From Candidatus Baldrarchaeota archaeon (lineage in GTDB: Archaea; Asgardarchaeota; Baldrarchaeia; Baldrarchaeales; DXJG01): a DNA stretch of 64,000 nt. Made by a program: the position numbers and the translations under genes. Positions 18,362-26,639 of the stretch are shown here, one piece after another. The stretch lies in contig DXJG01000009.1 of assembly GCA_019056805.1 (NCBI GenBank), forward strand, positions 274,769-338,768, given 5' to 3'. Each line of letters begins with the position of its first letter. Position 1 is the first letter of the stretch. The notes below the pieces were generated by a model, which saw only the letters and a list, made by a program, of their open reading frames with translations, had not been told where the DNA came from and made no database searches.

Positions 18362-19390
18362 TTGTTTAAGCCTTTGATAGCTGTGACTATGGGTGATGCA
18401 GCAGGTTCAGGCCCCGAAATAATTGTAAAAGTCTTACAGAAAAGAGGTGTTCAAGAATTTTGTAAGCCAATTATTATTGGAGATGTAAAAGTATTTAAGA
18501 AAGCTATTAAGATCATTGGAGCTCAAAATATGAATGTAAACGTAGTAGAGAGGGTTGAGGACGCTGTTGATGAATCTAATACGATGAATATTTTGGATCT
18601 AGGTAACGTAGATGTTGAAAAATTGGTTTACGGTAAACCTTCAACAATGACCGGGAAAGCAGCTGCCGAATGTATAATAAAGGCCGTAGAACTTGCAGTG
18701 TCAGGCAGGGTACATGCGATTGCAACCGCGCCAATTAGTAAGGAAGGACTACATATGGCTGGTTATCCCTACTTAGGACACACAGAGTTTCTTGCTGATC
18801 TAACTAGAACCAAAAATTATGTGATGATGCTTGTGGTCGGAAATTTGAGGGTTTCTCACGTTACTACACATGTACCACTTAGAAAAGCCATCGAGTTAAT
18901 AAGAAAGGATAGAATATTGAAGGTGATTAAGCTTACATATAATGCTTTGGTTAATTGGTTTAACATATCTAATCCAAGACTAGCTGTTGCAGGACTTAAT
19001 CCACATGCAGGGGAAGGAGGACTACTTGGTGATGAGGAAATAAAAGAAATAAGATTGGCCATAGAAGAGGCTAAATCTAAGGGAATAGAAGCTTCAGGAC
19101 CTTATCCTCCTGATTCAATATTTTACAGAGCTTACTATGGAAAAGAATTTGATGCTGTTGTAGCAATGTACCATGATCAAGGCCATATAGCTGTAAAAAT
19201 GGTGGGATTTATGGAAGGTGTAAATGTAACACTCGGCTTACCCATAATAAGAACATCGCCAGACCACGGTACTGCATGGGATAAAGCTGGTAAAGGAACA
19301 ACTGATGAAACATCCATGTATAATGCGATAAAGTTAGCAGCAATATTAGCTCAAAACAAATATAGGCAAGCCCGTTCAAATATCCGCTAA
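18362..19390 (+). CDS. PdxA family 4-phospho-acid dehydrogenase (PdxA/PdxA2)
   Basis: About 342 residues, typical for PdxA. These NAD-dependent enzymes oxidise 4-phosphohydroxy-threonine or, in the PdxA2 branch, 4-phospho-threonate/erythronate to give dihydroxyacetone phosphate after decarboxylation. Seen: VTMGDAAGSGPEI, TAPISKEGLHMAGYPYLGHT, LNPHAGEGG, AMYHDQGHIAVKM and TSPDHGTAWD. The three metal-ligand histidines lie in YLGHT, NPHAG and YHDQGH. TTG at 18362 has GGTGGTGAT just upstream inside the larA-like stop region. Next to a DUF1537 kinase, the catabolic PdxA2 role is more likely than vitamin B6 synthesis. Confidence 0.88.
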   Translation: MFKPLIAVTMGDAAGSGPEIIVKVLQKRGVQEFCKPIIIGDVKVFKKAIKIIGAQNMNVNVVERVEDAVDESNTMNILDLGNVDVEKLVYGKPSTMTGKAAAECIIKAVELAVSGRVHAIATAPISKEGLHMAGYPYLGHTEFLADLTRTKNYVMMLVVGNLRVSHVTTHVPLRKAIELIRKDRILKVIKLTYNALVNWFNISNPRLAVAGLNPHAGEGGLLGDEEIKEIRLAIEEAKSKGIEASGPYPPDSIFYRAYYGKEFDAVVAMYHDQGHIAVKMVGFMEGVNVTLGLPIIRTSPDHGTAWDKAGKGTTDETSMYNAIKLAAILAQNKYRQARSNIR

Positions 19391-19453
19391 AATAACTAAA
19401 ATGTAAAAAATATCTTGGAGAATTTAAGCACTTTAAATCTTTGGTGATTAGTA

Positions 19454-20449
19454 GTGTCTGAGATTCTAGATTTGTGCAGCACTTTTCTGAAGTTGTTTGC
19501 CCGTGGTGGTATTAAGGTTAGATCAGCTTTACTTGTTGTTGTGATTTTTACTAGTTGCATTGTTGGTTTATTTTCCATATTTTCTTCTTATAGTAGCGAA
19601 TTAAGCTTAGTTTTTGAAACTTGGGCTTCTAATGAGAACTTGTACGTTTCTGGCGAGTTTTTTAAGGGGTCTATTAATGTGACTGTTTATTATGTGGATT
19701 TTGAAGGTGCTGAGGGTCTTTTGGTTCTTGTTGATGACATTGAAGGTTATATTGATTTGCATGGTTGCCGTGTTGAAGGTAGATTACCTTCTGTTGAGAA
19801 TGAAGTTGTTGCTGGCTTTAGACTTGGTTTTCAAGTTGGTGATAACCTAACAATTATCAATACGAATTTAACAATTGTTGGTATCATTTTTTGTGATGAC
19901 TATGTTTCCTATTCTGTTGTTGGTTCCTCCTCTTTGAACATCAGCTTGGAAAACGGGTTCAAATTTTATGAAGGACGTATAACTAAGGAAAAAGATCAGA
20001 ACGGTGTCTTTGCTCCTTCCATCACTTCTCTTTTCTCTTCTGTTTTACTAGAAGTTTGGCGTTCCTTCTCCATAATATTAGCCGTTTTAACCATCTGTCT
20101 TGTTATTGGCGTCTTTTACGCTGGTTATGCTCTTGTTTTAGAATCAAAAGATGTTTTTGAAAAGTTAAGACATCTTTCTCCCTCTTTAAGAAAACTTATA
20201 ATCGCTTTGTTTTTTGCTTCACTTATTGTTTGTTTATGTGGTGTTTTAATGGGGGTTGCTCTTGGTTTTTTGGGCTCATCCATTTTTTCAGTTACTATTT
20301 CTTTGGTTTTCGGTTTTCCTTATGTTCGACCTGTTTTTCCACAGAGTTTACTTCCCTTTAGCATGGCTATATTAGTGGCTTCTTGGGCATCTTTTAGTAT
20401 CAGTTTGGTTTTCTGTTTTGTTCGCAACATTAGGGAAAAGGGTTCATGA
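19454..20449 (+). CDS. FtsX/MacB-type ABC transporter permease (short)
   Basis: 331 residues. One N-terminal transmembrane helix (ALLVVVIFTSCIVGLFSIF), an outside domain of about 160 residues with several N-glycosylation-like NLT/NIS/NVT sites, then three C-terminal helices (IILAVLTICLVIGVFYAGY; LIIALFFASLIVCLCGV; SMAILVASWASFSISLVF). This is the FtsX/MacB arrangement. The RLPSVENEVVAGFRLGFQVGDNLTI stretch matches the MacB outside domain ("periplasmic core") that precedes FtsX domains. GTG start with GGTGAT upstream. First gene of a four-gene operon with a second permease, a GT-C-like protein and the ATPase. Substrate unknown; such systems often move lipids or act as mechanotransmitters. Confidence 0.78.
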   Translation: MSEILDLCSTFLKLFARGGIKVRSALLVVVIFTSCIVGLFSIFSSYSSELSLVFETWASNENLYVSGEFFKGSINVTVYYVDFEGAEGLLVLVDDIEGYIDLHGCRVEGRLPSVENEVVAGFRLGFQVGDNLTIINTNLTIVGIIFCDDYVSYSVVGSSSLNISLENGFKFYEGRITKEKDQNGVFAPSITSLFSSVLLEVWRSFSIILAVLTICLVIGVFYAGYALVLESKDVFEKLRHLSPSLRKLIIALFFASLIVCLCGVLMGVALGFLGSSIFSVTISLVFGFPYVRPVFPQSLLPFSMAILVASWASFSISLVFCFVRNIREKGS

Positions 20450-20509
20450 GATTTATATGTTAATGAATCATTAAAATTATGTTAGGTGTAGGAGTAGGGG
20501 TGCGTTTTA

Positions 20510-22321
20510 GTGAAGAGTTTATGGATGGTTGGTTTTAGAGTTTTCGGTTTTCGTAGGTTTGTTTTGCTTTTTGTTGGTGTTTTTGTTTTTTCTTTTTGTG
20601 TTTCTCTTGTTGTTTCTCATACAATGGTTTATGTCTTTGGTGTTAGGCGTGTTTTGGGTGGCGTTATTTCTAAGGATTGTGTTTTGGTCGTTGGTGAAGG
20701 TTCTAGAAGTGTTTTTACTGCTTGGACTCCTGCCTTTTATGCAGATATTTTATCTAGTGTTTTTAATACCTCTGTTTACCCTATTACTTTCACTCCTACC
20801 GTTGTTAATGGTAATTCTATCGTTGTAAGAGGAATTGATGAAAGGGGTTTAGAGAACTATCTTGATGCTATCATTGAGAATTCAAATAAAATTGATGTTG
20901 ATGATCTTTGGGTTTTGGTTGGTGTAGAAGCCGCTGAGAAATTTCATTTAAAAGTTGGTGATTTTGTTGTTGTTCCTAGCCCCTTAAATGATAATATTTT
21001 TGTTTTGATTGTTCGTGGAATTTATAGTTTTGGTGATTTTAGAGATTATGAGCTTGTTGTTCCTCTTTGGATCGGCCGTAAACTTAATGGCATGGGCGAA
21101 GACATGGCTTCTGCTGTTGTTATAGAACAAGTTAGTTTAGAGGAGGTTAATGATGCTCTTAAACCTAGGAATTTAACTATTGATTACGGTTTTCCCTTTG
21201 ATGGTTGGCTTCTTGTTGAATGTAATGGTAGACCGATTGCTTCTAGTAAGGTTATAGCAGGTAATGGTTCTGTTGAGTTTAGATTACCTCGTGGGGTCTA
21301 CGAAATTGTTTATCAAGCTGCCAATGTTACCTATGGTTTAGGTCGTATCGACTTAGCGAGTGATTTGAGAGTTGAGTTTTTTGAAGAAGTTGGGCTTATT
21401 GAAGTTAAAATTAAGGTAGATTTAGATTCCTCTATTTATCTTATTTCCTCTAATGGTACTAAGTTTGAAGGTATTCGAATCAATGAATATATTGTTTTTA
21501 AGGTCCCCCCTGGTGGTTACGTTTTGGAAGTTGATGGCAACGAGTATAAGATTTATGTTTTTAGAAGCGTTTCAATCGATCTTAGTTTCATTTCTAGCGA
21601 GGGTTTTGAGGTTATTTTTGAGGTTTTGAGTTTTGATGGTAATCCGGTTGAAGATTTTGGTTTTACAATTGAGTCTGATGGTTTTCTTGTTTATTCTGGT
21701 TGGAGTGAGTCTTCACAGTTTTATGCTAGATTACCTGCTGGCGAATATGATTTAACCGTTTTTAAGCCTCCTTCATTATATGTGAAAACAAGTTTTAGGA
21801 TTGAGAGGTCAAAAAAGATTGTTGTAAAGCTTCCTAATGTTGTTAGTAATCCTGAAAGAATTGGTGGCCCTGTTTTGAAAACTGTGGTTAGGGCTCTAGG
21901 GTCTGAAGAAGCTTCTGAGCTTGCTTTTAGAAGATTTGTTGGTTTAACCGGGGCTGTTATAGTCGCCACAGCTATTTTTTTAGCTTCTCTTCTCCTTATT
22001 GCTGCTGTAATGGTTGAGAAACAGGCTTTTACATCTGTCTCATATGCTATAGATGTATTTCTCAGCCTTAGAGCTAGTTATATTCTTTTATTCGAAATTT
22101 TTGGTTTTCCTTCTCTCTTAGTTTCTATCTTTGCTTGTATCTGCGGTTCTTCCTTTGCAATATTATTAACTTCTCTCTTTGAATATGTTTTTTACCCTTC
22201 TTTTCTTGGGTATGTTATTCCTCTAGGCGTTTCGTATCTTTTTGTTTTCCCTGCAGTTTATACTTTGCTGGCTTGGCTTATTGGTTTTGTTTATCCTCTT
22301 AGAAGGAGGTATGCTGAATGA
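20510..22321 (+). CDS. FtsX/MacB-type ABC transporter permease with inserted beta domains
   Basis: 603 residues. One N-terminal helix (LLFVGVFVFSFCVSLVVSH), a MacB-core-like outside region to about residue 220 (VGVEAAEKFHLKVGDFVVVPS), then an insert to about residue 455 that resembles three consecutive beta-sandwich units: WLLVECNGRPIASSKVIAG...LPRGVYEIVYQ, then a KVPPGGYVLEVDG unit, then a LPAGEYDLTVFK unit. These P-[RAP]-G-x-Y patterns recall carboxypeptidase-regulatory/SpaA-like folds. Three or four C-terminal helices close the protein. It overlaps the next gene by 4 nt (ATGA). Coding strand markedly G/T-rich. Probably pairs with the shorter permease to form a heteromeric transporter. Confidence 0.78.
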   Translation: MKSLWMVGFRVFGFRRFVLLFVGVFVFSFCVSLVVSHTMVYVFGVRRVLGGVISKDCVLVVGEGSRSVFTAWTPAFYADILSSVFNTSVYPITFTPTVVNGNSIVVRGIDERGLENYLDAIIENSNKIDVDDLWVLVGVEAAEKFHLKVGDFVVVPSPLNDNIFVLIVRGIYSFGDFRDYELVVPLWIGRKLNGMGEDMASAVVIEQVSLEEVNDALKPRNLTIDYGFPFDGWLLVECNGRPIASSKVIAGNGSVEFRLPRGVYEIVYQAANVTYGLGRIDLASDLRVEFFEEVGLIEVKIKVDLDSSIYLISSNGTKFEGIRINEYIVFKVPPGGYVLEVDGNEYKIYVFRSVSIDLSFISSEGFEVIFEVLSFDGNPVEDFGFTIESDGFLVYSGWSESSQFYARLPAGEYDLTVFKPPSLYVKTSFRIERSKKIVVKLPNVVSNPERIGGPVLKTVVRALGSEEASELAFRRFVGLTGAVIVATAIFLASLLLIAAVMVEKQAFTSVSYAIDVFLSLRASYILLFEIFGFPSLLVSIFACICGSSFAILLTSLFEYVFYPSFLGYVIPLGVSYLFVFPAVYTLLAWLIGFVYPLRRRYAE

Positions 22322-23904
22322 AGAGGGTCTCAGGTTTATTCCTAGTTTTTTTCATTAGCTTTTTAGCGCCTCTTTTACCCTTTCTTATTCATGGAGCTCC
22401 CTTTATTTCTGATTGTTGGATACATATGAAGATTGCTTTTGATGCTATTTCCTCTGGAATTTTACCTCTAGAATACAATTATTCTGGTTTGACTTATAAT
22501 GCTCAGTGGCCTCTCATAAATGCTCTTTTTACATTTATTATTTTGATTTGTGGTTTTAATGTGTTATATGTCTCTCAGTTTGTCCCTTTACTAGCTGGGC
22601 TTTCCGCTATTCCTCTATATTTAGTTGTTAAAGGAATTTCTAAAAATGTTAAAATTTCTATTTTTGCTACCCTGCTTTATAGTCTTGAAGGATTTCATGT
22701 AGTTTTTACTTCAAGTGTTATGAAAGAGACAGCAACACTCTACGTTTTGATTACGTTTGTTTTTGTTTATTTTTTATTTTTCTCTGGCAGAACGAGTTGG
22801 AAACATTTAGCGGTTTTACTACTTTTGTCTTGTGGGTTATTGCTCGGTCACCATTATTTGTCTCTGTTTGCACTTGTTTTCGTTTGTTTTGCCACCTGTC
22901 TTTCCGCTTGGAGTTATTTACAGCCCAGAGAACATGATGATACTTTTCCTTGGCTCGTTCTATCTGCTCTCATATTTATCTCTGTTTTTACTCTAAGAGC
23001 TATATTTCTATGGGAAGGATTTATCACAATTTATGATATTGCTTATATTTTTGTTCCTTTGCTGTTTTCATCCTTTATCATTACTCTATGGGTTAGTCGT
23101 TGCTGTGTTCGAAAATCTCATGTCAGTAGGTTTCCAAAGTTTTCTCCTCTTCTAGTTATCATTGCTTTTATTTTGAGTTACTTTGTTATCTCTGGTAGAG
23201 TTTACTTTGTCGTCTCTCCGCCTTCTCGTTCGGCTTTATTTTTTATTCCAGGTTACTTTTTAATCGGTTTTCTTAGTGTCTTGGGGTTTTCTAGAGCTTC
23301 TGGTTGTAATTCTGAAATGGTTTATGTGAGAACTTACTTTTCTTCTTTTGTTTGTGTCATTTTTGCTTCTTTTCTCTGGGGATTTGATGAAATCGGTATT
23401 TGGCTTGTTGTTAAGGCTTCTCATCACTTTGCTCCTGTCATGGCCCTTGCTTCAACAATTTTACTAGCTAGAACTTCAGAAAGAATTAAAAGGGTTTTTT
23501 GTTTGCTTCTAATTTTAGGCACTTTGGTCTCCTTTGGTGCTGGGATTCGCTGCATTGTTTTCAAGGATCCTGAGCTTGGTGGAATTGCAGCTTATTATAG
23601 TGGTGAGATTTTTGAGATTGGAAGCCTGTCTAGGTTTATGGACGGGTCTTCGAAGATTTATGGAGGCGTTCAATGTAGGACTCTTCTCATGTTTTATGGT
23701 GTTTCAGATGTTTCTGGTTTACAGCCTTTTGGTTTTGATTCTGGTTTTTATGTGGTTTTGCGGAGTAATTGGGAGGGTGGATTTTTTGTGGGTGGGGGAT
23801 ATCAATGGGTAAGTGGTGAATTTGTGCTTAATGAACTTAATGTGGATAGTTGCGGAGTTGTTTTTAGTGGAGGTTATGTTCAAGTATTTTGGAAGTTTGA
23901 ATAA
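22318..23904 (+). CDS. Multi-membrane GT-C-like protein
   Basis: 528 residues with about 11-12 hydrophobic helices and a short soluble tail. The first outside loop has FISDCWIHMKIAFDAI, with D and H placed like the catalytic loop of GT-C glycosyltransferases (GT39/PMT and related), and the tail after GIRCIVFKDPELGG is soluble and glycine-rich. It starts inside the stop of the permease gene (ATGA overlap) and is followed by the ABC ATPase, so it is part of this ABC operon. A role in transferring a sugar from a lipid carrier is suggested by the fold only. It is not a clear member of a named family to me. Confidence 0.65.
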   Translation: MKRVSGLFLVFFISFLAPLLPFLIHGAPFISDCWIHMKIAFDAISSGILPLEYNYSGLTYNAQWPLINALFTFIILICGFNVLYVSQFVPLLAGLSAIPLYLVVKGISKNVKISIFATLLYSLEGFHVVFTSSVMKETATLYVLITFVFVYFLFFSGRTSWKHLAVLLLLSCGLLLGHHYLSLFALVFVCFATCLSAWSYLQPREHDDTFPWLVLSALIFISVFTLRAIFLWEGFITIYDIAYIFVPLLFSSFIITLWVSRCCVRKSHVSRFPKFSPLLVIIAFILSYFVISGRVYFVVSPPSRSALFFIPGYFLIGFLSVLGFSRASGCNSEMVYVRTYFSSFVCVIFASFLWGFDEIGIWLVVKASHHFAPVMALASTILLARTSERIKRVFCLLLILGTLVSFGAGIRCIVFKDPELGGIAAYYSGEIFEIGSLSRFMDGSSKIYGGVQCRTLLMFYGVSDVSGLQPFGFDSGFYVVLRSNWEGGFFVGGGYQWVSGEFVLNELNVDSCGVVFSGGYVQVFWKFE

Positions 23905-23945
23905 CTTATGGAGATTGGAGTCAGCTAGTTTACAGGTGGGATAAG

Positions 23946-24623
23946 ATGGAATATGCTCTTCAACTCTATAGTGTTTATAAGAGTTATTTTATTGATTTAT
24001 TGGAAATCAAGGTTTTGAAGGATATTAATTTAGATCTTAAGCTAGGCGATGTGTTGTGTGTTATGGGTCCAACAGGCAGTGGTAAGACTACTCTTTTGAA
24101 AGTTGCTTCTGGGTTTTTGAAACCTGATAAGGGTAAAGTTAAGTTACTTGGTGTCGATATTTATGGTCTTTCTCAAAAAGATAGAATTAGGTTTTTGAGG
24201 AAAAATGTTAGTTTTATGCCTCAAGAAGACGTTTTAATTTGGGAACTTACTTTGTTTGAGAATGTTGAGTTACCTCTACTCATTTCTGGTGTACCTAAAA
24301 AGAAGAGGTGGCGAATAGTTGAAGATGCTTTGAGTCTTGTTGAGTTGGACGGTTTGGAGAATAGGCTGCCTAGTGAGGTTAGTGGTGGAGAAAGGAGAAG
24401 AATTTTACTTGCTAGGAGCCTTGTTTTTATGCCTAAGATTCTTTTTGCTGATGAACCCACAAGTAATCTGGACTCTAAGACCGCTTTAAGAATTGTTGAC
24501 AAACTTTTAGAACTTAACAAAGAACATGGGTTAACTTTGCTTGTTTCAACTCATGATCCTCTAGTTGCTGAAAAACTAGGTAAAACTATTTTGATTAGAG
24601 ATGGAAAACTAGTGGAAAAATAG
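23946..24623 (+). CDS. ABC transporter ATP-binding protein (LolD/MacB type)
   Basis: 225 residues, a single nucleotide-binding domain. Seen: Walker A GPTGSGKTT near residue 40, Q-loop MPQEDVLIWELTLFENVELPL, signature VSGGERRRILLARS, Walker B ILFADEPTSNLD and the His switch STHDP. The Q-loop-adjacent LFENVELPLL is typical of the LolD/MacB/FtsE group, consistent with the FtsX-like permeases of the same operon. GGTGGG precedes the ATG. It powers the transporter encoded by 19454-22321. Confidence 0.93.
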   Translation: MEYALQLYSVYKSYFIDLLEIKVLKDINLDLKLGDVLCVMGPTGSGKTTLLKVASGFLKPDKGKVKLLGVDIYGLSQKDRIRFLRKNVSFMPQEDVLIWELTLFENVELPLLISGVPKKKRWRIVEDALSLVELDGLENRLPSEVSGGERRRILLARSLVFMPKILFADEPTSNLDSKTALRIVDKLLELNKEHGLTLLVSTHDPLVAEKLGKTILIRDGKLVEK

Positions 24624-24646
24624 AAAAATGAAGATTATATTTTGTG

Positions 24647-25231
24647 TTAAGCTTTTATTAAGAGTTTATGGTAAGAGTATTTTCTTGTTACGGCTGTTAT
24701 TGATAGTGCTGTGGTTAGTATAGCTAGGGCTGTAAATATTGGTGTTAGTCTAATGCCCCATGGAGTATAGTTTAAAATTAATCCTACTAGAGGCACTAAA
24801 GCTAAGCTTAATCCTATAGATAAAGCCAATCTCTCTAAAGGTTCCAAGTCTTCCTCTTTTGGATATAAAGTTTCTATCAAGGTGTGTCCCGGTAAGTATA
24901 GAATGAAAAGGGATCCTAAAACATATCTAAGGTATATGTAGGGTGGATCCTGTGGAAGTAGATAAATCGCTGTAGCAGTTAAAGTTATTAAGATTACTAT
25001 TGTCCAAAACCATGCCCCATATATAGAGAAAACATAACGCGGTAATGTTTTTGGAGGATTAGGATCTTCTATCTCCACTTCTCCCTTTTTCCATAAATCA
25101 TGAATATACTTTGCAGCTTCATGCTTCTTTATATGTAGTCTTTCAGCTACCTCTTCCACCATTTCTTTAAGTGTTAGGGTTCTTGTGTGTCGAATTACAT
25201 TGAGAACCCTTTTTTCCATTTCTTTTTCCAT
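24647..25231 (-). CDS. Winged-helix plus DUF1616 N-terminal-type membrane protein
   Basis: 194 residues. Residues 1-65 look like a winged helix (TLTLKEMVEEVAERL, EAAKYIHDLWKKGEVEI). Then four hydrophobic helices with the DUF1616 pattern YLRYVLGSLFILYLPGHTLIETLYPKEEDLEPLERLALSIGLSLALVPLVGL. It lacks the soluble C-terminal domain of full DUF1616 proteins, which is present in the divergent gene at 25363. GGTGAG precedes its ATG. The family's function is not established; it is common in archaea near surface-protein and glycan genes. The DNA-binding-like head could act in a membrane-tethered regulator. Confidence 0.78.
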   Translation of the reverse strand: MEKEMEKRVLNVIRHTRTLTLKEMVEEVAERLHIKKHEAAKYIHDLWKKGEVEIEDPNPPKTLPRYVFSIYGAWFWTIVILITLTATAIYLLPQDPPYIYLRYVLGSLFILYLPGHTLIETLYPKEEDLEPLERLALSIGLSLALVPLVGLILNYTPWGIRLTPIFTALAILTTALSITAVTRKYSYHKLLIKA

Positions 25232-25362
25232 AAACTCACCTACAAATAATCGGAATTTGCAAGGTTGTTGATTACATTTTTGTATTATGTGTTATTTTTA
25301 TATGGTAATAGTAGATTTATGTGTTTATATGCAACGTTGTTGAGAAAGATGGGTGAGGAGAC

Positions 25363-26385
25363 TTGGATAAAATTATGAGACGTTTATTTGTTGTAACAAT
25401 TTTATTTTTCATGTTGACGTTTCAAATTGTTTCTATTATGGCTTTATGTTTACCCCCAAGTTCGCTAAGTAGTGAAAATATATCTAAAGTTGATAATGTC
25501 GTTGATGAGGCTAGAGAAAAGGTTTATGAAGCCTATCGTGCTGTCGTGGATGCTGAAGCTAGTGGTGGTAATGTAACTGGTCTCGTTGATCGTATTAATG
25601 AAGCCATCGATCTTGTTAGAAGGGCGGAGAAGATTTCTAAAGATGATCCAGAACAGGCTGCTATTTTAGCTGAAAGAGCTATTAATATTGCTAATGAAGT
25701 TTTAGACGAAGTGGGAATTGTCAAGGAAGAAGGGTTAGCTTTGAGAAGGTTCCGTCTTTTTCTAGGGATTTCTTCTGGCGTCTTATTTGTTTTTTCAGGG
25801 TTTTTGATCTATTTTTATGGTCCTAGAGTTTTTTGGGGTCTCTGGGTTAGGATTAAGGGTGACTGGAAAGTTAGGAAGAGTAGCAGAAGGCCTAGAAAGG
25901 GATGGCTTGTTGATGAAGAAGTTTTTGCTGTCGTTTTAGCCATACTTGTTGTTGTTAGTGTTTTTGCTGTTGCACAAACGTTTTTTGCAGGTAGGGTTGT
26001 CGAACCCTTTTCTGAACTAGGCGTTCTAGGCCCTTACATGAAAATCGGAGATTATCCAAGGGAAGTTCACATTGGCGAGAAATTTAAGCTCTATATATAC
26101 GTTGGGAATCATATGGGTCGTGTCATGTATTACATCGTTTATATAAAGCTAGGAAATCAAAGTATTCCACTCAATTTTACTTATCCTTATCCTGCTCCTA
26201 TAATTGTGGGTTATGAGAGGATTATAATGCATAACGAGTCCTGGATATTTCCTATATACCTATCAATTAATGAAACAGGGATCAATTATAGACTTGTATT
26301 TGAACTATGGATTTACAACGAGACAACAATGAGTGAACAATTTCATCAAAGAACTTGCCAGCTTTGGCTAAATGTCACAGAATAA
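25363..26385 (+). CDS. DUF1616 C-terminal-type surface protein with coiled-coil domain
   Basis: 340 residues. Signal/anchor helix at about 8-28, then a predicted alpha-helical segment (VDEAREKVYEAYRAVVDAEASG; AEKISKDDPEQAAILAERAI), a helix at about 128-150, a basic loop, another helix at about 184-208, and an outside C-terminal domain with the DUF1616 signature FSELGVLGPYMKIGDYPREVHIGEKF, YVGNHMG and LVFELWIYN...LWLNVT. TTG start with GAGGAGA upstream. Divergent from 24647-25231, which holds the N-terminal half of the same family; the two may form one complex. Several N-x-S/T sites suit a glycosylated surface protein. Confidence 0.78.
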   Translation: MDKIMRRLFVVTILFFMLTFQIVSIMALCLPPSSLSSENISKVDNVVDEAREKVYEAYRAVVDAEASGGNVTGLVDRINEAIDLVRRAEKISKDDPEQAAILAERAINIANEVLDEVGIVKEEGLALRRFRLFLGISSGVLFVFSGFLIYFYGPRVFWGLWVRIKGDWKVRKSSRRPRKGWLVDEEVFAVVLAILVVVSVFAVAQTFFAGRVVEPFSELGVLGPYMKIGDYPREVHIGEKFKLYIYVGNHMGRVMYYIVYIKLGNQSIPLNFTYPYPAPIIVGYERIIMHNESWIFPIYLSINETGINYRLVFELWIYNETTMSEQFHQRTCQLWLNVTE

Positions 26386-26639
26386 CATAATAATATAATT
26401 TCTCTACTATTTTAGGGAAAGATGTACCGATTTATGTTATAATCAAAAAATTAGAAACTTTGAATGTTGCTGTAAAATTAAGAATTTCTTTAGATTTGTT
26501 GAAAATTGCTGTTCTTAACGTTGAAAAGTTAAAAGATTTTATTGGAGAATGTTTATGAAAAAATATGACATTTTGGAAGCTTGTTTCTATTTAGTAAGTT
26601 TTATTTGTAAGGTTTACTTGTGTTGGTATGGTGAGTTGT

